NCBI RefSeq assembly: GCF_048323695.1
Contig: NZ_JBLWFT010000001.1
Span: 620,001 to 684,000, forward strand
Length of the DNA: 64,000 nucleotides
Direction: 5' to 3'
DNA from: Aquisalimonas sp007126095
GTDB taxonomy: Bacteria; Pseudomonadota; Gammaproteobacteria; Nitrococcales; Aquisalimonadaceae
Shown here: in pieces, positions 20,237-29,116 of the stretch
Layout: every line of letters starts with the position of its first letter
Position numbering within the stretch: position 1 is the stretch's first letter
Notes under the pieces: model-generated
What the model was told of the DNA's origin: nothing
What the model saw: only the letters and a program-made list of their open reading frames with translations
Database searches by the model: none
Translations under genes and position numbers: made by a program

Positions 20237-21698
20237 GCGCGGCGGACTCTTCGGCAAGGTCTGCCCGGGTAAGCGGATGCGCATCCAGCCACCCGGCAGG
20301 AAACTGCAGATCCAGCCGGTTATCGCGGACCCGCAGCGTTGCGGACGGAATCGGTTCGTCAAGACGGCTGCGGTGGAGCACGGCCGCCAGCCGCAGCAGA
20401 GGGGTCAGCCGCTCGACGCGCAGCCGGCGGTTGTCCGGCACGGCGTCCAGCGCCTTGCGCGAGATCTTGCGGCGGTGGCAGCGGATGAGCGCCGCGAGCA
20501 CGGTTTGATCCTGGCTGGAGAAGCCACTCAGATCGCTGTGGCGCGCCAGGTACTCCCCGTGCCGGTGGTAGCTTCCGTGGGCAATGTCGAGGCCGATTTC
20601 ATGCGTCTCTGCGGCCCACCTCAACCAGAGCGCCGCCTCGTCATCGAGGCTCCAGGAGCGCCGCACCTGCTGGAACAGGTGATGGGCGGTTTCGGCAACG
20701 CGGCGGGCCTGGTCGGTATCCACGTGATAGCGGGCCATCATGGCGGCGACGGCCTGGTCACGGACGTCGCGGGACGCCATGCGTCCCAGCAGGTCGTGCA
20801 GTACGCCCTCGCGCATGGCTCCGTCGGACGCCACCATGCGCTGGATGCCCAGCCCCTGGAACACGCCAAGCAGCACCATGACCCCACCCGCGAAGACCGG
20901 GCGGCGGTCGGCGTCGAGTCCCGGGAGCTGCAGGTTTGATACCCGCCCCGCCCGGATCAGACATTCCCGCAACCGTAACAGACCGTTCAGTGTGATTACG
21001 TCCGGGGACAGATCGAGCCCTTTGAGCACCGTCTGCACCGCGCGGACCGAACCGGACGCGCCCACCGCCTGCTCCCAATGAGCAGTGTGGTATCGACGTG
21101 CCACCGGCTCCAGTTCCTGCGCCACCCGCAGGGCGGCCCGATCCAGTGTCCGCTGTGTGTACCGCCCCTTAGGGAAACTCTGGCGTTCGAGCCGCACACA
21201 GCCCATTTCCAGACTGTCCATGTACAGGGGGGTCATTCCCTCGCCGACGATGAGTTCAGTGCTGCCGCCGCCGATATCCACCACCAGCCGTCGCTGGCCG
21301 TCAGCGCCGAGGCTGTGGGCAACGCCCAGGTAGATCAGTCGCGCCTCCTCGACGCCCGAGACCACCTCCACCGCATGGCCCAGCGCGGCCTCCGCAGCCC
21401 CCTGAAATCCCTGGGCGTCGCGCATGATCCGCAGCGTGTTGGTACCGACCACGCGCACGCAGCCCCGGGGCAGCCCACGCAGGCGCTGACCGAAACGGTC
21501 CAGTGCCTCCAGTGCCCGTTCGCGTACGGCCGGATCGAGGCGCCCCCGGGCGTCGACGCCTTCGCCGAGCCGCACCATGGTCTTGATGCGATCGACAACC
21601 CGTAGCTCGCCGTGCTGGAGCCGGGCCACCACCATGTGGAAGCTGTTGGAGCCGAGATCCACCGCGGCAACGGTGCGGCCGTTGTCCGGCGCCGTCAT
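20202..21698 (-). CDS. ppx: Exopolyphosphatase (Ppx/GppA family)
   Basis: The 498-residue enzyme removes terminal phosphate from polyphosphate, or converts pppGpp to ppGpp if GppA-like. The actin-fold phosphate loops AAVDLGSNSFHMVV and VVDIGGGSTELIVGEG are clear, and a C-terminal HD-like helical domain follows. The ATG at 21698 overlaps the sixA stop by ATGA; the longer frame upstream is a shadow of sixA. Being opposite ppk favours Ppx over GppA. The last 35 bases are antisense to the end of ppk. Confidence 0.93.
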   Translation of the reverse strand: MTAPDNGRTVAAVDLGSNSFHMVVARLQHGELRVVDRIKTMVRLGEGVDARGRLDPAVRERALEALDRFGQRLRGLPRGCVRVVGTNTLRIMRDAQGFQGAAEAALGHAVEVVSGVEEARLIYLGVAHSLGADGQRRLVVDIGGGSTELIVGEGMTPLYMDSLEMGCVRLERQSFPKGRYTQRTLDRAALRVAQELEPVARRYHTAHWEQAVGASGSVRAVQTVLKGLDLSPDVITLNGLLRLRECLIRAGRVSNLQLPGLDADRRPVFAGGVMVLLGVFQGLGIQRMVASDGAMREGVLHDLLGRMASRDVRDQAVAAMMARYHVDTDQARRVAETAHHLFQQVRRSWSLDDEAALWLRWAAETHEIGLDIAHGSYHRHGEYLARHSDLSGFSSQDQTVLAALIRCHRRKISRKALDAVPDNRRLRVERLTPLLRLAAVLHRSRLDEPIPSATLRVRDNRLDLQFPAGWLDAHPLTRADLAEESAALKRLGLVLRVR

Positions 21699-22192
21699 TC
21701 CCGCGGCCGCATGCTGACACCCGCGCGCAGGAACAACTCCAGCTGTCCACGCCCGGCGTGGATTCCGCCCTGGAACGCCAGCATGGCCACGGATGCCTTG
21801 CCGAAACGGGCCGGCCCCCACGCGGTCCCGGTGAGTCCGATGCCAAGAAGAAGGTTCATTTGCGGTTCATGCCCGACCAGGGCCGTCAGCGGTGCGTCCC
21901 GGAGCCCCGCAAGCCAGTCGTAAACGGATGACGGATCACCGTGAGGCACGAGCCCGGTTGCGACCTCCCGATGCCCGGGCTGCAGATGCCTTGCGAGGAT
22001 GTCGGCGGTCTGGATCGCGCGCAGGTAGTCACTGCTGAACATGCGATCCACCTCTCCAACCACGGCGGCCAGGTCGGTCCCAACGGCCTCCACGCGGCGC
22101 CGCCCCCGGTCTGTCAGTGCCCGCTCGGAGTCCCGTTGCCCCGGGCCCGCATCCTCGGCAATGCCGTGCCGCATCAGTAACACGCGCTGCAT
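21695..22192 (-). CDS. sixA: Phosphohistidine phosphatase SixA
   Basis: The 165-residue histidine-phosphatase-superfamily protein removes phosphate from phosphohistidine; in E. coli it acts on the nitrogen-PTS and ArcB. The catalytic RHG is in LLMRHGIAEDAG at the N-terminus and the second His in LVGHEPQMN. Its length matches E. coli SixA (161). It is upstream of and translationally coupled to ppx. The start at 22192 gives a canonical N-terminus MQRVLLMRHG. Confidence 0.92.
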   Translation of the reverse strand: MQRVLLMRHGIAEDAGPGQRDSERALTDRGRRRVEAVGTDLAAVVGEVDRMFSSDYLRAIQTADILARHLQPGHREVATGLVPHGDPSSVYDWLAGLRDAPLTALVGHEPQMNLLLGIGLTGTAWGPARFGKASVAMLAFQGGIHAGRGQLELFLRAGVSMRPRE

Positions 22193-22284
22193 GGAGAACC
22201 GCCTCCCGACCGGCGAAAACCGCAGTTTGACATAGCTGAAACGTTGGCAGAACCGTAACTCCGCGCCATTTCGAGAGTTTAAAC

Positions 22285-22313
22285 TTGAGACGAAGCGCCC
22301 GGACGCGGATAAT
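22285..22313 (+). promoter_or_regulatory. Putative sigma-70 promoter of typA
   Basis: TTGAGA (22285-22290) and GATAAT (22308-22313) are separated by exactly 17 bases and match consensus at 10 of 12 positions. The leader to the GTG start would be about 115 bases. Confidence 0.65.
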
Positions 22314-22436
22314 GCGCGCACCGTCGACCCATGCAACCGGGTCGGCCCGTCAGTTGTTCACCCTCTGACCAACATGCGCAGCGCCGTCGGAGCCGATGGC
22401 GCTCTACTCTGTTAGCGACCCACGGACGTACCCGAC

Positions 22437-24260
22437 GTGATCGAAAATCTTCGCAACATCGCCATTATTGCCCACGTTGACCACGGCAAGACCACTCTGG
22501 TGGATCGCCTGCTGCAACAGTCGGGCACTCTGGATGCCCGCGCCCCTCAGACGGAGCGCGTGATGGACTCCAACGATCTGGAGCGCGAGCGCGGCATCAC
22601 CATTCTCTCCAAGAACACCGCAATTCTCTGGAACGGCTACCGCATCAACATCGTGGATACCCCCGGCCACGCCGATTTCGGCGGCGAGGTGGAGCGGGTG
22701 CTGTCCATGGTCGATTCGGTCCTGCTGCTGGTGGACGCCGTGGACGGCCCCATGCCGCAAACGCGTTTCGTGTTACAGAAGGCGTTGGAGCAGGGCCTGA
22801 ACCCGATCGTGGTGATCAACAAGATCGACCGCCCCGGCGCCCGCCCGGACTGGGTACTGGACCAAACCTTCGATCTCTTCGACCGCCTCGGCGCCACCGA
22901 CGAGCAGCTCGACTTCCAGGTGGTTTACGCATCGGCGCTGAACGGCTTCGCCAGTGACGATTCCGAAGTGCGCGAAGGGGACATGACGCCGCTGTTCCAG
23001 ATGATCGTCGATGCGGTGAACCCGCCGAAGGTCGACCCGGAAGGCCCGCTGCAGCTGCAGGTCACGTCGCTGGACTACAGCTCCTACGTCGGCGTCATCG
23101 GTGTGGGCCGGATCACCCGCGGGCGCGTACGCACCAACACCCAGGTGCAGGTCATCGACCGTCACGGCAAGACCCGCTCGGCACGGGTGCTGCAGGTGCT
23201 GAACTACCTCGGACTGGAACGCACCGAGGTGGAAGAAGCCAGCGCCGGCGACATCATCGCCTTCACGGGCGTGGACAACCTGCACATCTCGGACACCATC
23301 TGCGATCCGAACAACGTCGAGGCGCTGCCCGCACTCACGGTGGACGAACCCACCGTGAGCATGACCTTCGTGGTCAATAACTCGCCCTTTGCCGGGCGTG
23401 AGGGCAAGTACGTGACCTCACGCCAGATCCGCGAACGGCTGGAGCGGGAGCTGCTCCATAACGTGGCCCTGCGCGTCGACGAGACCGACGACCCGGAGAA
23501 GTTCCGCGTCTCCGGCCGCGGCGAGCTGCACCTGGGCGTGCTGATCGAGAACATGCGCCGGGAAGGCTACGAGCTTGGCGTCTCCCGCCCCGAGGTCATC
23601 GTTCGCGAAGTGGACGGTGTCAAGCAGGAGCCCTATGAGCAACTGACCGTGGACGTTCCCGATGACTGCCAGGGTGCGGTCATGGAGAAGCTCGGTGAGC
23701 GCGGCGGCGAGATGCACAACATGGCACCGGACGGCAAGGGTCGGGTGCGCATGGACTACATCATCCCGGCGCGCGGCCTGATCGGTTTCCGCACCGAGTT
23801 CCTGACGGCCACGTCCGGGGATGGCCTCATGTACCACGTGTTCGACCAGTACGGCACGTACCGCGGTGGCGATCTCGGCCAGCGCATGAACGGCGTGCTG
23901 ATCTCCAATGGTGCCGGCAAGGCCCTTGCTTTCGCGCTGTTCACGCTGCAGAACCGCGGCAAACTGTTCATCGGTCACGGTGACGACGTTTACGAAGGCA
24001 TGGTCATCGGCATTCACGCGCGTGATAACGATCTGGTGGTCAATCCGCTGAAGGCGAAGCAGCTCACCAACGTGCGGGCCGCCGGCACCGACGAGAACCT
24101 GGTGCTGACGCCGCCGATCCGGATGACCCTGGAACAGGCGCTGGAGTTCATCGACGACGATGAGCTTGTAGAGGTCACTCCGCAGGCCATCCGCGTGCGC
24201 AAGAAGCTGCTGCTGGAGAACGACCGCAAACGGGCGAGCCGGGCAGCGGCGAACGCCTGA
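22437..24260 (+). CDS. typA: Ribosome-associated GTPase TypA/BipA
   Basis: The 607-residue translational GTPase binds the 70S ribosome and supports 50S assembly at low temperature and stress responses. G-domain motifs are HVDHGKTTLVDRLL (P-loop), DTPGHADFGGEVERVL (G3) and NKID (G4), followed by EF-G-like domains and the TypA-specific C-terminal domain (FTLQNRGKLFIGHGDDVYEG). Initiation is at GTG 22437; the codon suits the family start MIENLRNIAIIAHVDHG. A good promoter lies upstream and a structured element follows. Confidence 0.97.
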   Translation: MIENLRNIAIIAHVDHGKTTLVDRLLQQSGTLDARAPQTERVMDSNDLERERGITILSKNTAILWNGYRINIVDTPGHADFGGEVERVLSMVDSVLLLVDAVDGPMPQTRFVLQKALEQGLNPIVVINKIDRPGARPDWVLDQTFDLFDRLGATDEQLDFQVVYASALNGFASDDSEVREGDMTPLFQMIVDAVNPPKVDPEGPLQLQVTSLDYSSYVGVIGVGRITRGRVRTNTQVQVIDRHGKTRSARVLQVLNYLGLERTEVEEASAGDIIAFTGVDNLHISDTICDPNNVEALPALTVDEPTVSMTFVVNNSPFAGREGKYVTSRQIRERLERELLHNVALRVDETDDPEKFRVSGRGELHLGVLIENMRREGYELGVSRPEVIVREVDGVKQEPYEQLTVDVPDDCQGAVMEKLGERGGEMHNMAPDGKGRVRMDYIIPARGLIGFRTEFLTATSGDGLMYHVFDQYGTYRGGDLGQRMNGVLISNGAGKALAFALFTLQNRGKLFIGHGDDVYEGMVIGIHARDNDLVVNPLKAKQLTNVRAAGTDENLVLTPPIRMTLEQALEFIDDDELVEVTPQAIRVRKKLLLENDRKRASRAAANA

Positions 24261-24317
24261 CAACCCCTCCGCCGACCCTGGTGAGCGTTGCACGTGGGCG
24301 GAACCGGAGCCGGGGTG

Positions 24318-24499
24318 GCCGGCATGGGCGACTCACGGAGCTCCGGTCCGGAGGCCGCCCGGCCCGAAGGGTGGCGGCAGGGACGCCGCCATCGGTTTAC
24401 AGCACAGGGATGTGCTGTAAACCGACCAGGCCGGAGGAACGGAAACTTCGCCTCCCGGAGGGAGGTGAAGTTAGGCGGAGTGCCGGAGCCCATGCCGGC
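24318..24499. repeat. Nested palindromic element between typA and the YgjP-like gene
   Basis: The ends are a 12-bp perfect inverted repeat, GCCGGCATGGGC (24318-24329) and GCCCATGCCGGC (24488-24499). Inside are CTCCGG/CCGGAG (24341-24353), GGCGGC/GCCGCC (24373-24390), a 14-bp perfect stem CGGTTTACAGCACA and its complement (24393-24424), and a 13-bp stem with one mismatch (24444-24472). A second GCCGCC at 24354-24359 could pair with the same GGCGGC, giving mutually exclusive helices. No T-run follows, so it is not a simple terminator. It may be a miniature mobile repeat or a structured RNA. Confidence 0.6.
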
Positions 24500-24537
24500 T
24501 ACCCTGGCTTCGCCCCCACCTCTGACTCACTGGGTCA

Positions 24538-25251
24538 CTACCCCCACTCCCGCTGGTGCTCCCTCAGCGACCGCCGATGAATGCGCCAGTCGGGCATCAT
24601 CCGGTCCATCTGCGCGTAGAAACGCGGGCCATGGTTGAATTCGAGCAGGTGCGCCAGCTCGTGCACCAGCACGTAGTCGATGCACGCCAGTGGTGCGCGG
24701 ATCAGCCACAGGTTGAGATTGATACCGCCTCGGCTGGAACAGCTCCCCCAGCGACTGCGCATGGCGCGGATCCGCAGCCCCGGCATACGGGACGGGGGCA
24801 GCCCTACCGCGGGAAACCACTCCGCGAGGCGCTCGGCGAACACCGTCCGGGCCCGGGCGCGATACCATTCCCTGAGCGCATGCTCCACGCGCGCCGGATC
24901 GTGCGGGTCACCGACCCGCAGCCACAACAGGTCGCCCTGACGAACAGCGCGGCGCGATTTGCCGTGACGGACCCGCAGTGTCAGCGCGTCGCCCAGATAG
25001 GGGTGACGTGCGCCATCATCGTAGCGCGGTGCGGGAGGTGCCTCTGGTAGACCGTTGAGAGTGTCACGCAGCCACGCTTCCCGGCCGCGGGCGAAGTCCA
25101 GGGCCTGGCGCCGAGGGGTGCCCTTCGGCACCCGAATCTCGACTCGACCGTCCGGGAAGACATAGAGACCCAGGGTACGCCGGCGGGTCTCCCGCACCTG
25201 CACCGGGTGTTCCCGGCCGTCCAGCAGCAGGTGCTCCGTCTGGTCCGTCAT
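24538..25251 (-). CDS. YgjP-like zinc metalloprotease (DUF45/M48-like)
   Basis: The 237-residue protein has the metal site HELAH at residues 197-201 with the third ligand His207 in EFNHGPRFY, the signature of the YgjP/DUF45 family (also called WTH-type metallopeptidases). The region MRSRWGSCSSRGGINLN just before the site is also characteristic. Physiological substrates are unknown. It lies 4 bases downstream of tamB on the same strand, so it is probably the last gene of the tamA-tamB operon. Confidence 0.88.
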   Translation of the reverse strand: MTDQTEHLLLDGREHPVQVRETRRRTLGLYVFPDGRVEIRVPKGTPRRQALDFARGREAWLRDTLNGLPEAPPAPRYDDGARHPYLGDALTLRVRHGKSRRAVRQGDLLWLRVGDPHDPARVEHALREWYRARARTVFAERLAEWFPAVGLPPSRMPGLRIRAMRSRWGSCSSRGGINLNLWLIRAPLACIDYVLVHELAHLLEFNHGPRFYAQMDRMMPDWRIHRRSLREHQREWG

Positions 25252-25255
25252 CCGC

Positions 25256-28200
25256 TTACTCCCTGCTGCCGAACTCGAAGCGGTAGATCAAGTCGATGGC
25301 GTTCTCCAGGCTGCTCACGGCCTCGAGAAACAGATTGGTGGCAAGCTGATAACGCAGGGTCAGGGTGTTCACCGGCGTAAACACGCCGACACCATAGCCC
25401 AAGTACAGGTTCGGGTTGATGTAGCCGCCCATTACCACCTGTGTGTCCTCCCCCTCGCCTTCAGTATCAATGGCGAAATCCTCGATGCCCAGTCCTTCCG
25501 CCACTGCCGTGGCATAGCCGCCGCCTCCGGCTACCCCGAGGGCAATGGCAGCCCGCGCCATCATGTCCTCGCCGCCCGGCCCGCTCTCTCCTGCCGGGCG
25601 GCCGAGAATGATGTAGGAGAGCACATCCTCCTCCGCCATAGCGGGTTCGGAGAACAGGCTCACCCTGGGCTCCTCGGGATTACCTTCGAGCCGTAAACCG
25701 GCGGTGACGTCGTCACGCTCGATCCGGCGCACGGCTTCCACGTAGATCTGCGGGCGGTCCAGCGGGCCCGCGAACAGCAACTGCCCCTCACGGATCTGCA
25801 GGCGCTGCCCGTACGCCCGGTAACGGCCATCCACGATACGGATTTCGCCGTTGCCCTGGGGCACACTGCCGCCGCTCTGCTGCAACCGCAGGTCGCCGAC
25901 CAGGCGTCCGGTAATGCCGTACCCGGAGAGTTCCACGCGGTTGCCGAGGGTAAGCTGGATATCGGTCTGCAGATCGAGTCCGCCGGGCGCTTCCAGCGCC
26001 TCCTCATCATCGTCCGGCAGTTCGCCGTCCTCGGGCATGTCGTCGATGATGACCACATCCCCGCTCAGCCGTACGGCGGATTCCGGAAGCTCCGCCAGAG
26101 TGATGTCACCCCTGGGCACGTCCAGGCTACCCGACAGGCGCAGCACACCCTCGCCGAACTGCACCTGCAGGTCGGGGTCGACGCGCAGGTCGGCCACGGG
26201 TTCGTAGACGACCTGCAGACCAGCGCCTTCAAGGTTGACGGTGGCAACCGGTTCCCCGGACCAGTCCGCTTCCCCCGAGACCGTCGCCGAGCCGCCGCCG
26301 CTGCGGAACCCGCCGTCGAGCGTGGCGTTGTGGCCGTCCACGTCGAGGCGCAGGCCGATATCGGTGAGCGAAACCCCAACCGCCAGGGGTTCCAGACGCC
26401 CGTCCTCGAGCTCGATGGTGCCGTGGTAGCGCGGATCCATCACCTCCCCAGCCAGCTCACCGGACGCGCTCAGGGTACCGCGCAGGGTCCGCATTTCCGG
26501 GAAAAACGGCTCCAGCACATCGAGCCGCACCGAGGCGACTTCCACGTTGCCCTCCAGCGGACCAAACGGGGTATCACCATCCAATACGGTGGTGTGCGCA
26601 TCCATGCGCAGGCTGCCCAGCGCCTCGGAGAGCAGTTCCAGTTCAACACCGAGGGACTCGCGATCCAGGTCCACGTTCAGGGCGAGCCGCTCGTAATCCA
26701 GGGTCAGTTCCACCTCGTCGGCGTCGGCGTCTTCGTCGGTCAACCGTACGGCACCGCCGTCGACCCCCGACACCAGACGCACCTGCGGCAGCGGACCATC
26801 ACCCCAGCTGGCCTCGACATCGGCGGACAGCGCGCCGGCCAGCTCCACCTGGGGCGGCAGCCAGGGTTGCAGCCAGTTCAGTTCGAAGCCCGAGAGCACG
26901 ACGCGGGCGTCGCCGGTAGCGCCCGCCTCGATGGTCTCGGGCGCGCACAGGCTCGCCTGGTCGTGACGCCAGCAGTGCGCGCCAATGCCGGCACGTCCGG
27001 CCACCGGGTCGATCTCAAGCGGTGTAGCGCGGTCAAGACGCCAGCCCTGCCCGGCGAGATGGATGTCGCCGCTGGCCAGCAGACCATCCCAGTGGAAGGC
27101 GTCATTGAGACCGCCCTCGACCCGCAGCGCCGTGGCGACCCGCTCGGCATCCACGTCGAACTCCAGCACATGGTCGGCCCGATCACCGGCCAGGTTCAGG
27201 TCAAGTCTGTCGACGGTTTCGTACTCGGAGCTCACGTCGGTGAGCACCAGGCTGAGTTCACTGTTACGCTCCCCCAGAGCATCGATTCTGGCCCGCAGGG
27301 CCAACGCACCGACACGGCCCAGGTCGCCGTAAGCCAGCCCGGCGCCATCGAGGTCCGCGCGGATATCCGGCGCATCAAGGGTGCCGCGGGCGGCAAAAGT
27401 GCCGTGCAGCTCGCCGGCCAGGTCGGGCATGAACGCACCCAGTTCGCCGACATCCACCCGCCCTTCCACATCCAGCGACTCGTCACCGACTGTACCGGCG
27501 ACGGCCAGACGGCTCTCGCCGCTGCGCAGCAGCACATCATCGAGGGTCCAGTCACCGGCCATCGGGCGATGCACCCGTCCGTCAAGACGCACGTCATGGC
27601 CTTCCACCCGGCCGCGCAGGGCATCAACGGTGGCATCCAGCTCCAGATCACCATCCACGAATCGGCCATGGGTGGCGACAAGGCCCGTCAGGTCCGCGGG
27701 GGCCTGGGCCACGAGGGTGTCGGCGTCGATGCCGTCCAGTGTCGCGGTCACATCCCAGACGATCTCCGGGTGCCAGGAGACCCGTCCGGTGACATCCAGC
27801 GAGCCGCCGAGCAGATCCCCCTGCAGGCGCTCCAGCTCCAGGTGCTGCAGATCCCCTCGCCCGGCGAGCTGCCACTCGCCTTCCGGAATATCGGCGCCAT
27901 CGATGCCGCTACCGAGCTCGATGAGGTAGTCGGTGAGGTCGCCAACGATGCGCAGGCGGCCGTCGCGCGCCGCCACCAGCTCCCCTGTCTCCAGGGGCCA
28001 CTGGAGCTGGTCCCAGCTGCCCTCGATACGCAGCGGCAGGTCGTCCTGTCCGGCAGCCACCGTGCCCTCCAGGTGGATCGCCGCCCGACCGCGCGTGTCT
28101 ACGCTGAAATCCAGGTCGCTGACGCTGTTCCACAACTGCGCCCGCAGCTCCAGGTCCCCGATCTCCGGCAGATCCTGTGCCTGGAGCCGGATGTCCAGGT

Positions 28201-29116
28201 CCACCGGCCAGTCATCCATGAACGAGAGACTGCCGTTGACGGCCAGTCGGCCCTGCTCGTGGCGTGCCTCCAGGTGAGTCAGGACCAGGTCGGCACCCCG
28301 CAATCCGCCGGCAAGACTGAGACGATCCAGCAGGACGGTTTCCTCCCCCTGGACCACGCGCAGCTCATGTACGCGGAAGTCATCCACGACCACATCCAGC
28401 GGCAGCCGAACGTCCGGCAGCTCCAGCGCCTCCCAGCCCGTCTCGAAAATGCTGCCGGGATCGTCCCCTTCATCCGGCGCGGCCGCCGCCGGCTCGTCGG
28501 CGCCCTGTTCGATCTCCGCGAGTATCGTCTCCCAGTTGAACTGTTTGAGATGGAGGATCGAGCCCGACAGCGCGCCGCCAAGGCGCAGGTCGTTCCAGCG
28601 CACCCGGTGTCCATCCACTCGGGCGTCCACACGCTGGACACGCACGTCGGGAAACGCGATGGTGACGGGAACGGAAAAGGTCTGGCCCTGCGCTTCATCG
28701 TCCGCTGGCCCGGGCTCCGCATCCTCGGCGGCGGCCGCAAGGGCGTCAGTGTCCACGCTGACGTCAATGCCGCGCGCCAGGGCAAAATCCACACAGACGC
28801 GAGCCTGGAGCAGACAGAGGTGGTCCCAACGCAGCTCCACCTCGGCCACTGAGACGTCCACCCCTTCGTCCTGCCAGCGCAGTGAGCGCACTTCCAGCCC
28901 GTTCCAGAGATTGCCTCCGGTAATCTCCAGCTGCAGGCGCTCCTCCTCGGCCATGGCCCGTTCCGCCAGCCACTGCGCACCACTGGTGGTTGTGATCAGC
29001 CACAGCAGGATTACGGCCAGCGTGATCAGGATGATGTAGATGACCCTTGACACGCTGCCGAGTGCGAGCGCCAGCCAGCGCAACACCTGTTTCAGCCTCT
29101 CCAGCACGGCGTTCAT
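25256..29116 (-). CDS. tamB: Translocation and assembly module subunit TamB
   Basis: The 1286-residue protein is an AsmA-like bridge anchored in the inner membrane that spans the periplasm to TamA and is implicated in outer-membrane protein insertion and phospholipid transport. An N-terminal membrane anchor (about residues 20-42, VIYIILITLAVILLWLI) is followed by long stretches of alternating acidic beta-strand repeats and the C-terminal DUF490/TamB domain (VDGRYRAYGQRLQIREG, LSYIILGRP). Length is close to E. coli TamB (1259). The composition is very acidic, as in halophilic relatives. Its start overlaps the tamA stop by ATGA. Confidence 0.95.
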   Translation of the reverse strand: MNAVLERLKQVLRWLALALGSVSRVIYIILITLAVILLWLITTTSGAQWLAERAMAEEERLQLEITGGNLWNGLEVRSLRWQDEGVDVSVAEVELRWDHLCLLQARVCVDFALARGIDVSVDTDALAAAAEDAEPGPADDEAQGQTFSVPVTIAFPDVRVQRVDARVDGHRVRWNDLRLGGALSGSILHLKQFNWETILAEIEQGADEPAAAAPDEGDDPGSIFETGWEALELPDVRLPLDVVVDDFRVHELRVVQGEETVLLDRLSLAGGLRGADLVLTHLEARHEQGRLAVNGSLSFMDDWPVDLDIRLQAQDLPEIGDLELRAQLWNSVSDLDFSVDTRGRAAIHLEGTVAAGQDDLPLRIEGSWDQLQWPLETGELVAARDGRLRIVGDLTDYLIELGSGIDGADIPEGEWQLAGRGDLQHLELERLQGDLLGGSLDVTGRVSWHPEIVWDVTATLDGIDADTLVAQAPADLTGLVATHGRFVDGDLELDATVDALRGRVEGHDVRLDGRVHRPMAGDWTLDDVLLRSGESRLAVAGTVGDESLDVEGRVDVGELGAFMPDLAGELHGTFAARGTLDAPDIRADLDGAGLAYGDLGRVGALALRARIDALGERNSELSLVLTDVSSEYETVDRLDLNLAGDRADHVLEFDVDAERVATALRVEGGLNDAFHWDGLLASGDIHLAGQGWRLDRATPLEIDPVAGRAGIGAHCWRHDQASLCAPETIEAGATGDARVVLSGFELNWLQPWLPPQVELAGALSADVEASWGDGPLPQVRLVSGVDGGAVRLTDEDADADEVELTLDYERLALNVDLDRESLGVELELLSEALGSLRMDAHTTVLDGDTPFGPLEGNVEVASVRLDVLEPFFPEMRTLRGTLSASGELAGEVMDPRYHGTIELEDGRLEPLAVGVSLTDIGLRLDVDGHNATLDGGFRSGGGSATVSGEADWSGEPVATVNLEGAGLQVVYEPVADLRVDPDLQVQFGEGVLRLSGSLDVPRGDITLAELPESAVRLSGDVVIIDDMPEDGELPDDDEEALEAPGGLDLQTDIQLTLGNRVELSGYGITGRLVGDLRLQQSGGSVPQGNGEIRIVDGRYRAYGQRLQIREGQLLFAGPLDRPQIYVEAVRRIERDDVTAGLRLEGNPEEPRVSLFSEPAMAEEDVLSYIILGRPAGESGPGGEDMMARAAIALGVAGGGGYATAVAEGLGIEDFAIDTEGEGEDTQVVMGGYINPNLYLGYGVGVFTPVNTLTLRYQLATNLFLEAVSSLENAIDLIYRFEFGSRE

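Noticed and set aside
26330..28852. An 840-codon frame antisense to tamB
   Set aside because: tamB is a clear family member in the opposite frame; the antisense frame is low-complexity and has no start signals.
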